Below are positions 26,289 through 36,128 of a stretch of DNA of 64,000 bases, piece by piece. Numbering within the stretch: position 1 is the first letter of the stretch; every line of letters begins with the position of its first letter. Under the pieces are notes generated by a model. The model did no database searches. It saw only the letters and a list, made by a program, of their open reading frames with translations, and was not told the origin of the DNA. The stretch comes from JAHJKV01 sp963678135. Its GTDB lineage: Bacteria > Desulfobacterota > Desulfovibrionia > Desulfovibrionales > Desulfovibrionaceae. The DNA lies in assembly GCA_963678135.1 (NCBI GenBank), contig OY782667.1:558001-622000 (forward strand), written 5' to 3'. The position numbers and the translations under genes are program-made.

Positions 26289-27680
26289 TTATTCCCTAGA
26301 CTTCACATTATATGTACCAAGCACTTCCGCCTGTATGGAGCCATCAATGAGCTCTATATCTACTTTATTTCCTGCTCTAACTTCTTGAGCAGAGACGAGC
26401 ACATTTCCATTCAAACGCAAAAGACTATAACCTCTTTGCAAGGGAGCTTTTGGATCACAGGCACGCATTCTTGCCTCATGTAAATTCAAAAATGCTTCAA
26501 AGCGAGAAAAATATACAGTAACAGCCCGTTCTAAACGTTGACGCAAAAATTGTATCTCTTGCGCTAAATGTTCAAAAACCCGTGGTTCCATAGTCTTATA
26601 TAAGGCAAAAGATTCTCTCTGTAATTGTGTCTTTTTACGATGTAACAAAGAACTTGTGGTGTGCAAAAGCTTTTGACGCAACTGCCCAAGCTCACGAGAG
26701 AGACGTTCCACACCTTGCTGTGGCGAAAACCAAAGTAATCCACGCGAAAGAATTTCCAGTTCTCGCTTTTGCTCTACAAGCTGTTTTTGAAAAGAAAGAA
26801 CAAGTCGTCTGCTTAATTCCTCTACTTGTTGCACAAAGGCAGTTCGCTTGAGCCAAAGCAGTTGTGCAGCATGAGAAGGTGTTGCTGCTCTCATATCTGC
26901 AACATAATCCGCAATAGAAAAATCCGGCTCATGCCCCACTCCGCAAAGCACTGGCGTGGACACTTCAAAAAGAGCTTCAGCCACTTCCTCGGTATTAAAA
27001 GCCCACAAATCCTCTAAAGAACCACCACCTCGAATAAGTACCAAAACTTCTGCCCAAGCATCCTCATCCGCTTGACGCAGTGCTTTGGCAATTTGCTTTG
27101 GGGCTTCTACTCCCTGAACCAGAGTAGGATAAATACGGATTTGCGCTCCAATACCGCGTTCTTCAGCAAGGCGTAAAAAATCACAAACAGCTGCTCCAAA
27201 AATAGAAGTTATGAGCGCAACTTTTTGCGGTTCCACAGGTAAATCTTTTTTTTGAGCTTCATCAAAAAAACCAGCAGCAGCCAATTTTCCTTTCAAAGCA
27301 ACAAACGCAGCTTGTAAATCTCCAGCTCCATGCACTTGCACGAGTTCTGCTACAAGCTGATACACTCCACGCGCTTCGTACACAGTAATGCGCCCAGCAC
27401 AAAGCACTTCCTGCCCTTCCTGAATGTTTACTGCGGAACGTTCCAAAACCTCACCGGTCAAAGGATGTACAGATTCTTCATTCTCAGCTTCCCACCTAGC
27501 TGACTTAAACCAGACTACTGGCAAAATTGTTGTGCCATCAGTAAGCTTAAAATATACATGTCCACTTGAAGGGCAAGAAACCGAAGCCACTTCACCCCGT
27601 ACCCAAATAAAAGGAAATTCAGTTTCCAATACATCATGAATGGCGCAGGTCGCTTGGCTGACAGATAAAATATTCGGCAT
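26289..27680 (-). CDS. xseA: Exodeoxyribonuclease VII large subunit
   Basis: 463 aa. An N-terminal OB fold (VRGEVASVSCPSSGHVYFKLTDG) is followed by the catalytic region with RGGGSLEDLWAFN and GVGHEPDFSIADYVADMRAATPSHAA, then a long coiled-coil. It forms the ssDNA exonuclease with XseB, 98 nt downstream. First gene of the isoprenoid-linked operon; the ribosome-binding site is weak (AGAGA). Confidence 0.96.
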   Translation of the reverse strand: MPNILSVSQATCAIHDVLETEFPFIWVRGEVASVSCPSSGHVYFKLTDGTTILPVVWFKSARWEAENEESVHPLTGEVLERSAVNIQEGQEVLCAGRITVYEARGVYQLVAELVQVHGAGDLQAAFVALKGKLAAAGFFDEAQKKDLPVEPQKVALITSIFGAAVCDFLRLAEERGIGAQIRIYPTLVQGVEAPKQIAKALRQADEDAWAEVLVLIRGGGSLEDLWAFNTEEVAEALFEVSTPVLCGVGHEPDFSIADYVADMRAATPSHAAQLLWLKRTAFVQQVEELSRRLVLSFQKQLVEQKRELEILSRGLLWFSPQQGVERLSRELGQLRQKLLHTTSSLLHRKKTQLQRESFALYKTMEPRVFEHLAQEIQFLRQRLERAVTVYFSRFEAFLNLHEARMRACDPKAPLQRGYSLLRLNGNVLVSAQEVRAGNKVDIELIDGSIQAEVLGTYNVKSRE

Positions 27681-27797
27681 ATTTTTTTCTCTGCATATAA
27701 GCTACTGTTTCATATTCAGGCCGTCAATCATACGCAATTTTAGCCCATATTGTGTGAAAAAAATAATGCAGATAAAATTTGACACGCCGTCTGTATT

Positions 27798-27819
27798 TGT
27801 ATATTTTACCAAATATGCA
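27798..27819. promoter_or_regulatory. Inverted repeat, candidate ArsR-family operator
   Basis: TGT-ATATTT-TACC-AAATAT-GCA, a near-perfect 9-bp inverted repeat with one mismatch and a 4-bp centre. It covers the proposed start codon of the regulator gene, as expected for autorepression by an ArsR/SmtB protein. Confidence 0.55.
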
Positions 27820-28129
27820 AATAAAAACATGTAATATACATCCAAAAGAAGATGCACATTTTGAAACCCTTGCTCAAGTTTTTAAGGCTTTAGGGCATCC
27901 GGCTCGGCTCAAAATGGTAGCAGCCCTTGCGCAAAAAGAATGTTGCGTTTGTGAACTCACAGAACTTGTTGAGCTTGATATGTCCACTGTTTCACGGCAT
28001 CTCAATTTTCTTAAATCTTGTAACATAGTCAAAAGCAAGCGCAAAGGCACTTGGATGCACTATACACTGGCCTTAAAATGTCTCTCTGATGTTTTACAAT
28101 GCCTGCAAACAAAGGAAGAAAAAAAATGA
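27815..28129 (+). CDS. ArsR/SmtB family transcriptional regulator
   Basis: A winged-helix repressor of about 104 aa. The helix-turn-helix reads ALGHPARLKMVAAL...CELTELVELDMSTVSRHLNFLKS. The metal-type cysteine motif is ECCVCEL, close to the CVC site of arsenite-responsive ArsR proteins, so arsenite, antimonite or another soft metal(loid) may be the inducer. The start is uncertain: ATG 27815 lacks a ribosome-binding site and lies in the putative operator; a TTG at 27779 is the alternative. Its stop overlaps the permease start as ATGA. Confidence 0.88.
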   Translation: MQIKTCNIHPKEDAHFETLAQVFKALGHPARLKMVAALAQKECCVCELTELVELDMSTVSRHLNFLKSCNIVKSKRKGTWMHYTLALKCLSDVLQCLQTKEEKK

Positions 28130-29175
28130 CGAATAGAACAAAGGAAAACAAGCAAAAAATATTAGGAAAATACTCTGCCTTTGCTTTCTTAGGGCTTGTG
28201 CTTTGGTTTGCTCTTTACCCTAATTTACTCCCCTTTTCCAGATGGTTCACGGCTCTGCTTGGCCTTGATATCAATACCAAGCTAGGATCAGCCGTACAAT
28301 TTTTCATATACGATACCCCAAAAGTGTTTATGCTTCTTGTGCTTGTGGTCTTTCTTATTGGGATTGTGCGAACCTGGTTTACCCCTACTGCGACTCGTCG
28401 CTATTTAGCAGGAAAAAATGAGACAATCGGCAATTTTCTTGCAGCAGGGCTAGGGGTACTCACGCCTTTTTGCTCCTGTTCTGCGGTTCCGCTTTTTGTA
28501 GGATTTGTCACTACCGGAGTCCCTCTTGGTGTAACTTTTTCTTTCCTCATTGCTTCTCCAATGGTGAATGAAGTGGCTCTCGCCTTACTTTTGGGAATGT
28601 TTGGTGCAAAAATAGCATTTCTTTATGCAGGCTTTGGACTGTGCATTGCCATTGTTGCAGGCTGGATATTAGGGCGATTGGGGCTAGAAAAATATTTACA
28701 AGATTGGGTGCTTCGCCAACTTTCCATGGGCAATATGGAAACACCCAATTCTGAAATTACTTGGGCGGATCGCCTGAATGCAGGTGCTCTTGCAGTCAAA
28801 GAAATAGTGGGCAAAGTGTGGCTATTTATTATCTTAGGTATCGCTGCTGGAGCAGCCATTCACGGCTATGTACCAGAAAACTTCATGGGAAATATTATGG
28901 GGCAAGCTGCTTGGTGGTCAGTCCCTGTTTCTGTACTTTTAGGTATTCCCATGTATGCCAATGCAGCCGGAATAATTCCCGTTATTCAAGTTCTTATGGA
29001 AAAAGGCGCAGCTCTCGGATCCGTACTAGCCTTTATGATGTCCGTTACCGCACTTTCGCTACCGGAAACAATCATTCTTTCCAAAGTGCTTAAAAAACAA
29101 CTGATAGCCATTTTTGTACTCACAGTAGGAACAGGAATACTTTTAGTGGGTTATGTATTCAATCTCCTTGCTTAG
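28126..29175 (+). CDS. ArsP/DUF318-type permease
   Basis: A 349-aa membrane protein with about eight to ten hydrophobic segments. The signature FCSCSAVPLFVGF (thiol pair in TM) and a second-half repeat LGIPMYANAAGIIPVIQ mark the permease family that includes the organoarsenical exporter ArsP. It is translationally coupled to the ArsR-type regulator just upstream. Substrate specificity (organoarsenical, arsenite or other) is not decided by the sequence. GGAAG precedes the ATG. Confidence 0.85.
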   Translation: MTNRTKENKQKILGKYSAFAFLGLVLWFALYPNLLPFSRWFTALLGLDINTKLGSAVQFFIYDTPKVFMLLVLVVFLIGIVRTWFTPTATRRYLAGKNETIGNFLAAGLGVLTPFCSCSAVPLFVGFVTTGVPLGVTFSFLIASPMVNEVALALLLGMFGAKIAFLYAGFGLCIAIVAGWILGRLGLEKYLQDWVLRQLSMGNMETPNSEITWADRLNAGALAVKEIVGKVWLFIILGIAAGAAIHGYVPENFMGNIMGQAAWWSVPVSVLLGIPMYANAAGIIPVIQVLMEKGAALGSVLAFMMSVTALSLPETIILSKVLKKQLIAIFVLTVGTGILLVGYVFNLLA

Positions 29176-29245
29176 GCAAAGGGATAAATTAAAGGTAAAC
29201 GTTTTGCTTTGCTGCAATGGCGTGGCTGAATAATATTCACGATTG

Positions 29246-29974
29246 CTAAAGCAAACGATTGCTTTTACCCACTGCGTGCAACTCTTTTAAGCTATGAATC
29301 TGTCCGCCCTGTAGTTTGCGAATAAGAAACAAAAATAAATACGCTGTTTGCATAGCATCTGTCAGCGCATTATGCGTAGGAAAATTCGGTATTTTGTATT
29401 GTTCTGCAAGCTCACTAAGATTATACGATATTTGTAAATTAAAGCGTTCGTAATAATTGCTAAAGCATTCTTCCCTATAGGCTTGTGCCAAGCGCATGGT
29501 ATCTATGCAAGGATTTTTCAAAGCCCCCCCAAATATTTTTTGGCTGGCACGAGAAAGAAAGGCCATGTCCATGCCCACATGATGCCCAACAAATAACGAA
29601 GAACCTGCAAAACTTAAAAAATCATGCAAAACAAGTTCAAGTTTTGGAGCTTTGGACAAGGCTTGCGGAGTAAGCCTATGGATCAAAGTACTTTTTTTCT
29701 GAAAATTCATGGTCGGACGCACAAGGGAATAAAAGGTATCATGTGGCACAATACGCATATTTTTAATACGCACAGCCCCTATGGACACAATTTCATCCCG
29801 TCTCGGGCGCATTCCAGTCAATTCTGTATCCACAACAACAAAATCATAGGCTTCCAAGGCTTTGTTTTGGCTCAAAGCGCGTAAATTTTTCCAAGAACGT
29901 GCCAGCCCTTCATGTTCCGGCACAGCGCAGGAAAAAGAAAGAAGGCTTAAAAATTGAGATAAAAAGAAACGCAT
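29246..29974 (-). CDS. DEDDh 3'-5' exonuclease (DnaQ-like)
   Basis: 242 aa. ExoI motif VVVDTELTG, ExoII GHHVGMDMAFL and ExoIII HNALTDAMQTAYLF give the D-E-D-D-h set. Such proteins are commonly encoded after a cNMP/CBS/DUF294 protein in acetate-utilisation loci, as here (12 nt downstream of it). The nucleic-acid substrate is unknown; it is not the polymerase epsilon subunit by context. Confidence 0.87.
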   Translation of the reverse strand: MRFFLSQFLSLLSFSCAVPEHEGLARSWKNLRALSQNKALEAYDFVVVDTELTGMRPRRDEIVSIGAVRIKNMRIVPHDTFYSLVRPTMNFQKKSTLIHRLTPQALSKAPKLELVLHDFLSFAGSSLFVGHHVGMDMAFLSRASQKIFGGALKNPCIDTMRLAQAYREECFSNYYERFNLQISYNLSELAEQYKIPNFPTHNALTDAMQTAYLFLFLIRKLQGGQIHSLKELHAVGKSNRLL

Positions 29975-29986
29975 TAAAAATATCTT

Positions 29987-31918
29987 TTACGCAATATTGA
30001 GGCTAAATATATCTCGCACATGACGCTGAATGCGAGAAATAACTCCAAATGCTTCTTTTAAGGTTCTACGTTCCAATTCCGAAAGTTTTTCCGGTATAAT
30101 ATGATTATTTGCCTTTTTGCCTTGTTCAACAAGCGTCAGTTGATGCACAAGACGCAAGTGCAGTAAAAATTCATAGGCTTCGGTAGCATCCACACAAAGT
30201 TCTTGTGGAATATGGCCTTCTTGGCTCAAAAGTTTAAGCCGTGCCAAGGTATTTGTTTCCTTCAGCCCATATTTGAGAGCCATAAGCCGAGCAAAATCAA
30301 TAAAAGGCGTAAGTCCGCGTGTTTTAATATCAAGCTGATTTTTGTGCTCACCGCTACGTTCTACAAGAAAATTCTTAAAAAATGAAAGAGGTGGTCTGGT
30401 TTTCAAACAATCCGCAGCAAGGCAACGCAAAAAAACGTCCTGTTTTGGTGCGTGTTTCATTATATGATTTCGCAATTCCTTGGCAAAATTTTCATGCCCA
30501 TAGCCTGCCCTAAAATCAAAAAAAATAGTGGCTTGAAGCACCTCTTCCGGCTCAGGTACCATAATCCAATGTTCAAAACGATCACGCCAGAGCGAAAGAG
30601 GCTTACGCAATTTTGGATTTGAAGCCATGATATTTCCGGGGCAAGCAGGAAAACCACATTGAATTAAGTGTTCTTTTGCCTGTGCAGTAAACTCAGTAAA
30701 ATAAATATCGCAAGCGCGCTGTAATATTTCATCATCACTGTCTTTATACACAAGAGCATTGTCTTGATCTGTTGCAAATGTTTGCTCACGACGACCTTCA
30801 CTCCCCATAAGAAGCCAGCAAAAAGGTAATGGTGGCGTGCCAAACTGTTTTATAAGCAAATCAAGAAGGCGTTCAAGGATAAGATCATTAAATACAGCGA
30901 CCATGCGACTTATATTGCCGGCCTTTGCACCTTCTTCCACTAACGAGCGTACTACCGTGGATATTTTGCTCGAAAGAGGATACAGCCCTTGTAAAGTTTC
31001 CGTGCCGAGAATTTCTCGAAAAACAGCTAAAGGATTTTTTCCTTGTTGGAGCATAATGTCATGAGAGGTGACAACTCCGAGAATTGCATTATCACTTTGC
31101 TCGTTGTTTGGAGTCACTACCAAATGATGGATATGAAGGGTCATCATTTTAAGCAAAGCATCAAATATTGCTGTTTGCGGTGTAACACTGACAAGTGGGG
31201 TGCTCATGATAATCTTGACAGGTGCTGTATAGTCCATACCAAGCCCTACTGCTTTGCGTATGTCCTTATCCGTAACAATACCGGATACTTCCCCTGAAGG
31301 ATCACGGACAAGCAAGGAACCCACTCCATGTTGCGTCATTTTCAAGGCAGCAAGTTGAATACTGGTTGCCATTTCCACGGAAACAGGTTCCCGTGAAATC
31401 ATACTACCCACTTCTGTTCCAAAAAAGTGAAGGCCAGAATCTGTTTGCAGAGAAGTACGGCGGTTAATGTCGGAAAAGGCCTGAGAGAGATAGGTAGAGG
31501 AAAAAGAACGCAAAAAATACTCAGCAATCAAAGGTTGGGTGCGGAGCAAGTCCTTAAAAACAGCACCCGGCAGGCGAATAACAAAAGTATCCTCCACGGT
31601 ATGAGCATTCATGGTGGCCGGAGCATCTTGAATAAGAGAGAGTTCACCGACACAGCTGCCTTCTCCCCGATAATCTATTAAAATTTCTCGGCCATCTTCT
31701 CCGGGCATAGAAAGCTTGATGCCCCCACTTTGCACCAAGAGCAAATCTTCGGGCATGGTGCTGTCTTTATGCAAAACGCATATTTTCGCCGGAAAAAAAT
31801 CAACACTACACTGCTGAGAAAGTGCTGTAATATCCTTGAGATTCAAGCCGGAAAACGGCAATGTTTTTTGAAAAAAATCAATAAGAAGGACTGATTGCGT
31901 TTCAGAAGAATGACTCAT
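29987..31918 (-). CDS. Cyclic-nucleotide-binding/CBS/DUF294 nucleotidyltransferase-like protein
   Basis: 643 aa. The order is a cNMP-binding-like domain (about residues 20-130, GEDGREILIDYRGEGSCVGELSLI) and a CBS pair (about 160-290). A DUF294 nucleotidyltransferase-like domain follows with GSEGRREQTFATDQDNALVY, then a helical substrate-binding domain. GlnD-like architecture suggests a signalling enzyme that modifies or regulates partners by adenylate/acetate status; this is inference. ATG 31918 is preferred to an in-frame TTG 18 nt upstream. It lies downstream of the symporter gene, separated by a hairpin. Confidence 0.87.
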   Translation of the reverse strand: MSHSSETQSVLLIDFFQKTLPFSGLNLKDITALSQQCSVDFFPAKICVLHKDSTMPEDLLLVQSGGIKLSMPGEDGREILIDYRGEGSCVGELSLIQDAPATMNAHTVEDTFVIRLPGAVFKDLLRTQPLIAEYFLRSFSSTYLSQAFSDINRRTSLQTDSGLHFFGTEVGSMISREPVSVEMATSIQLAALKMTQHGVGSLLVRDPSGEVSGIVTDKDIRKAVGLGMDYTAPVKIIMSTPLVSVTPQTAIFDALLKMMTLHIHHLVVTPNNEQSDNAILGVVTSHDIMLQQGKNPLAVFREILGTETLQGLYPLSSKISTVVRSLVEEGAKAGNISRMVAVFNDLILERLLDLLIKQFGTPPLPFCWLLMGSEGRREQTFATDQDNALVYKDSDDEILQRACDIYFTEFTAQAKEHLIQCGFPACPGNIMASNPKLRKPLSLWRDRFEHWIMVPEPEEVLQATIFFDFRAGYGHENFAKELRNHIMKHAPKQDVFLRCLAADCLKTRPPLSFFKNFLVERSGEHKNQLDIKTRGLTPFIDFARLMALKYGLKETNTLARLKLLSQEGHIPQELCVDATEAYEFLLHLRLVHQLTLVEQGKKANNHIIPEKLSELERRTLKEAFGVISRIQRHVRDIFSLNIA

Positions 31919-31946
31919 GTTTTCGCTCTGATGCAAAGATTATATA

Positions 31947-31985
31947 CAAAGCGACCTTTCCAAATCATGAGGAAAGGTCGCTTTG
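31947..31985 (-). terminator. Strong hairpin between the symporter and DUF294 genes
   Basis: A perfect 15-bp stem, CAAAGCGACCTTTCC against GGAAAGGTCGCTTTG, with a 9-nt loop. The T run after it on the minus strand is short, and TATAAT-like sequence follows directly, so it may attenuate the operon and be followed by an internal promoter. Confidence 0.65.
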
Positions 31986-31995
31986 TTAAAAGGGG

Positions 31996-33807
31996 CTAGT
32001 GATCTACCGCGGAACCAGCTCCACGAGGAATACGCACGGATTCTACCATTTCCTGAATATCCTGTGGCGGAGCTTTGGTCAGTAGAGAAACGATAATCGT
32101 GGTTGCAAAGTTAATAACCATGCCCACAATGCCAATACCTGTGGTACGGATACCAAAGAACCAAGGTTCCATGGTTCCACCAAGTACCGGAGTACAAGTG
32201 AAGATATAGACTAAAGTAAAGCCTATTCCTAAAACCATTCCTGCTATAGCTCCTTCACGAGTCGTTCTTTTCCAAAAGATGCCCAAAACAATTATTGGGA
32301 ACACAGAGCTTGAAGCCAAACCAAAAGCTAAAGCCACCACCTGAGCCACAAAACCAGGGGGATTGATACCGAAATAACCAGCAAAACAAACAGCAACCGC
32401 GATCATCACTCTTGCGACACGCAGCCTTTGTTTTTCAGAGGCTTTACGGTTAATAATTCGATAATAAAGATCATGGCTAATGGAAGAAGCAATAACCAAA
32501 AGCAGGCCCGAAGCCGTGGATAATGCTGCAGCCAAACCTCCGGCAGCGACCAGTGCAATGACCCATGCTGGCAGATTTGCTATTTCCGGATTTGCTAAAA
32601 CCATAATGTCACGATCCACATACAGTTCGTTCGCATTCTCTGTCAGTTCATTTTCAATATTCGGCAAACCATATGCGTTAAGTCCTTCTGCTTTAACAGG
32701 TTTTCCTTGAATAGCAGCCCCTCCACCTGCTTTTGTACCAAGATATTGTATTTTACCATCTTGGTTTTTATCCACCCATGAGATAAGTCCGGTTCCAGAC
32801 CAATTTTCCACCCAAGAAGGAACTTTTACCGGATCAGCTGCTTGATAATCTACTGTTTCCAAGGTGGAAATCATATTATAACGAGCAAAAGCAGCTACAG
32901 CCGGAGCAGTGGTGTAAAGAATGGCGATAAAGAGCAAAGCATAGCCGGCAGAAAGACGAGCCGCGCGAACACTAGGCACAGTATAAAAACGAATTATAAC
33001 ATGAGGCAAACCAGCGGTTCCAATCATTAAAGCCAAGGTAATGCAAAAAATATTGAGCATATCCATATTAGCAAAAGGTGAAGTATAACCACCAAAGCCA
33101 AGCTCAACGCCTATTTCATCCAAGGTAGCCAGCAAGGCTTGACCAGCATCCGGTCCGGAAAGAATAGAGCCTCCAAACCCGAATTGGGGCAAAGGATTGC
33201 CAGTAATTTTCATGGAAATGGCAATAGCCGGAATAAGAAAAGCCACAATAAGCACGCAGTACTGTGCAACCTGTGTATAGGTAATGCCTTTCATCCCACC
33301 CAAACAAGCGTAAAAAAAGACAATGCCCATGCCTATAAAAACACCAACGTCTACAGGTACATCCAAAAAACGAGAAAAAACAACGCCAACTCCACGCATT
33401 TGTCCAGCAACATAGGTCAAGGAAACAATTATCGCGCAAATCAAGGCTACAACACGAGCGACATTGGAATAATAACGATCGCCGACAAAATCTGCTACTG
33501 TAAATTTGCCAAACTTCCGAAGATATGGAGCAAGCATTAAGGCAAGCAGCACATAACCACCTGTCCAACCCATAAGATATACAGAACCGGCATAACCAGC
33601 AAAAGAAATAATACCTGCCATACCTAAGAAGGAAGCTGCACTCATCCAATCCGCAGCCGTGGCCAATCCATTAGCCAAAGGAGGAACTCCACCTCCGGCG
33701 ACATAAAAACCTTTTGCATCTTTGACCCTGCTCATCCAAGCAATTGTCAGGTAGATCGCAAAAGTCAATCCAACCATAATATACGTCCATAAAGTAATGG
33801 AATCCAT
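31996..33807 (-). CDS. Sodium:solute symporter, acetate-type (ActP-like, VC_2705 subfamily)
   Basis: 603 aa with about 13 hydrophobic segments. SSS-family features include FYVAGGGVPPLANGLATAADWMSAASFLG near the N-terminus and GLAAALSTASGLLLVIASSISHDLYYR in TM8-9. A soluble insertion of about 90 residues (approximately 310-400, with DKNQDGKIQYLG) is typical of the subfamily that works with a DUF4212 small subunit. The small subunit is encoded 25 nt upstream and acs before it, so acetate uptake is the likely role. Confidence 0.9.
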   Translation of the reverse strand: MDSITLWTYIMVGLTFAIYLTIAWMSRVKDAKGFYVAGGGVPPLANGLATAADWMSAASFLGMAGIISFAGYAGSVYLMGWTGGYVLLALMLAPYLRKFGKFTVADFVGDRYYSNVARVVALICAIIVSLTYVAGQMRGVGVVFSRFLDVPVDVGVFIGMGIVFFYACLGGMKGITYTQVAQYCVLIVAFLIPAIAISMKITGNPLPQFGFGGSILSGPDAGQALLATLDEIGVELGFGGYTSPFANMDMLNIFCITLALMIGTAGLPHVIIRFYTVPSVRAARLSAGYALLFIAILYTTAPAVAAFARYNMISTLETVDYQAADPVKVPSWVENWSGTGLISWVDKNQDGKIQYLGTKAGGGAAIQGKPVKAEGLNAYGLPNIENELTENANELYVDRDIMVLANPEIANLPAWVIALVAAGGLAAALSTASGLLLVIASSISHDLYYRIINRKASEKQRLRVARVMIAVAVCFAGYFGINPPGFVAQVVALAFGLASSSVFPIIVLGIFWKRTTREGAIAGMVLGIGFTLVYIFTCTPVLGGTMEPWFFGIRTTGIGIVGMVINFATTIIVSLLTKAPPQDIQEMVESVRIPRGAGSAVDH

Positions 33808-33832
33808 AATAGCTCCTCTTGGTATACAGTGC

Positions 33833-34090
33833 TTATTCGTGCACGTCGTGTTTGCGGTCTAATTTTTTCATGAGTATATAATAAATAAAAATAAGCAAAA
33901 CAAAGACATAAATAGAACCTTGCTGTGCAAACCAAAAACCAAGCGGAAATCCTCCAAGGAAAAAAGTATTCAGCTGTTCAACCAAGAGGATAGAAAAAAC
34001 AATGGAGACTAAAGCCCAGATAGAAAGAAGTATAATCATATACCGGACGTTTGTTTTCCAATATTCTTTTTTTATATTGCGTTCTTCCAT
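33833..34090 (-). CDS. DUF4212 small subunit of the symporter
   Basis: 85 aa with two hydrophobic segments (YMIILLSIWALVSIVFSILL and FWFAQQGSIYVFVLLIFIYYILM, here split into two helices with the PLGFWFAQQGS turn). This matches the DUF4212 protein that pairs with ActP-like symporters. It lies between acs and the symporter; GAGG precedes the ATG. Confidence 0.92.
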   Translation of the reverse strand: MEERNIKKEYWKTNVRYMIILLSIWALVSIVFSILLVEQLNTFFLGGFPLGFWFAQQGSIYVFVLLIFIYYILMKKLDRKHDVHE

Positions 34091-34145
34091 AGTATAATTC
34101 CTCTGTTAGGATTAAAAAATGTATTTCTAGTAAAATGCCAATCAG

Positions 34146-36128
34146 TTAAGAGAGCAAATCCGCATTGCCTTCTATAAGATCCTCTACCACGCTTGGGTCA
34201 GCCAAAGTAGAAGTATCGCCCAGATTGGATGTATCTCCTTCAACAATCTTACGCAAAATACGGCGCATAATTTTTCCTGATCTGGTTTTAGGCAGACCGG
34301 GGGCAAATTGCAAAAGCTCAGGAGCCGCTAAAGGACCAATATCTTTTCTAACGTGCATGACCAATTCTTTTTTGAGTTCCTCGGATTCATCCACACCGTT
34401 TTTAAGTGTAACATAAGCATAAATGGTCTGCCCTTTTATTTCATGGGGCATTCCAACCACTGCTGCTTCAGAAACAGCTTCATGAGCTACCAATGTTGAT
34501 TCTATTTCAGCTGTTCCCAGCCTATGGCCTGAAACATTGATCACGTCATCTACCCTACCCATAATCCAAAAATAGCCGTCTGCATCACATCTGGCTCCAT
34601 CACCTGATTCATAGCACCCGGGGAAACCAGCAAAATATGTTGTTTTGAAGCGTTCCGTGTCACCCCAAACCCCTCGGAGCATTCCGGGCCAAGGTTTACG
34701 AATCACCAAAAAGCCACCTTCATCCGCAGCTACAGGCTGACCTTCTTTGTTCACGATTGCAGCATCAATACCGGGTAAAGGCCGTGAAGCAGCTCCGGGC
34801 TTCATAGGAGTAGCATAGGGTAAACCGGAAAGAACATGACCACCTGTTTCTGTTTGCCACCAAGTGTCGACAATCGGTAGTTGACTCTTACCAATATATT
34901 TATGGTACCAGTTCCATGCTTCCGGATTGATAGGTTCTCCAACAGAGCCAAGAATACGCAAAGAGGAAAGATCGTGCTGTGTTGTCCATTGTTCACCTTC
35001 ACGCATCAGTGCTCGAATAACTGTTGGGGCAGTATAAAAAATATTAACTTTGAATTTTTCCACCACTTGCCAGAACCTATCAGGCTTTGGATATGTAGGT
35101 ACCCCTTCAAACATAAGGCTTGTAGCGCCAAGAGCTAAAGGCCCATACACAATATAAGAATGACCCGTTACCCAACCTATGTCTGCGGTACACCAATGAA
35201 CATCATTGTCTTTAAGATCAAACACCCATTGGCAAGTATGTGCTGCATAGGTCAGATAACCTGCCTGAGAATGAAAAACCCCTTTGGGCTTACCTGTGGA
35301 ACCAGAAGTATAGAGAATAAACAAAGGATCTTCAGAATCCATAACCTCATATGGACATTCTGCACTTATATCATGAGCTGATATTTCCTCGTGCCACCAA
35401 ATATCGCGACCCTCAACCATTTCATAGTTATCAAAGCCTTTAGCTGAATCCACAACCACGACTTGTTCTACATCCGGACATTCCTTGAGGGCATCATCAG
35501 TATTGCCTTTCAAAGGAATTTGGCGTCCGGCACGATTCACAGCAGTTCCAGTAATATGCACTTTAGAACCACAGTCATTAATACGATCACGCAAAGCATT
35601 TGCTGAAAATCCAGCAAAAATAATGGAGTGCGGTGCTCCGATACGAGCACAGGCCAACATAGCAATTGCCAGTTCAGGAACCATGGGCAAATAAATAGAA
35701 ACACGGTCGCCTTTTTTGACTCCCTTTTTTTTCAAAACATTTGCAAATTTACATACTTCGTCATGAAGCATTTGATATGTATAGACTTTGACATCCTCAT
35801 CTTGTTCACCTTGAAAGATAATCGCAGCTTTGTTGCGACGACCATTCTCCAGATGCCTATCCAAACAATTATAGGCCACATTTAATTTGCCTCCGTCAAA
35901 CCATTTGATATCCGGGGCATCAAAATCACAATCGCAAACTGTATCAAAAGGAGCTTCCCAGCTGAGTAATTCCGTGGCTCGCTGCGCCCAAAATTCATCC
36001 ATATTTTCTATGGAGCGTTTATAGATAGCTTCATATTCTTCCATACTCTGTATGGCTGCAGTTTCACGGCAAGGGGGTGTGATAACTTGAGATTCTTGAC
36101 TCAAACTTTGAATTGTTTTGTCGCTCAT
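34146..36128 (-). CDS. acs: Acetyl-CoA synthetase (AMP-forming)
   Basis: Activates acetate to acetyl-CoA through acetyl-AMP. The 660-aa protein has the P-loop-like YTSGSTGKPKGV, the DTWWQTETGGH motif, YFAGFPGCYESGDGARCDADGYFWIMGRVDD-type core A5-A8 segments, and the acetylatable lysine motif PKTRSGKIMRR at the C-terminus. AGGAGG lies about 10 nt before the ATG. First gene of the acs-DUF4212-symporter-DUF294-exonuclease group. Confidence 0.97.
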   Translation of the reverse strand: MSDKTIQSLSQESQVITPPCRETAAIQSMEEYEAIYKRSIENMDEFWAQRATELLSWEAPFDTVCDCDFDAPDIKWFDGGKLNVAYNCLDRHLENGRRNKAAIIFQGEQDEDVKVYTYQMLHDEVCKFANVLKKKGVKKGDRVSIYLPMVPELAIAMLACARIGAPHSIIFAGFSANALRDRINDCGSKVHITGTAVNRAGRQIPLKGNTDDALKECPDVEQVVVVDSAKGFDNYEMVEGRDIWWHEEISAHDISAECPYEVMDSEDPLFILYTSGSTGKPKGVFHSQAGYLTYAAHTCQWVFDLKDNDVHWCTADIGWVTGHSYIVYGPLALGATSLMFEGVPTYPKPDRFWQVVEKFKVNIFYTAPTVIRALMREGEQWTTQHDLSSLRILGSVGEPINPEAWNWYHKYIGKSQLPIVDTWWQTETGGHVLSGLPYATPMKPGAASRPLPGIDAAIVNKEGQPVAADEGGFLVIRKPWPGMLRGVWGDTERFKTTYFAGFPGCYESGDGARCDADGYFWIMGRVDDVINVSGHRLGTAEIESTLVAHEAVSEAAVVGMPHEIKGQTIYAYVTLKNGVDESEELKKELVMHVRKDIGPLAAPELLQFAPGLPKTRSGKIMRRILRKIVEGDTSNLGDTSTLADPSVVEDLIEGNADLLS

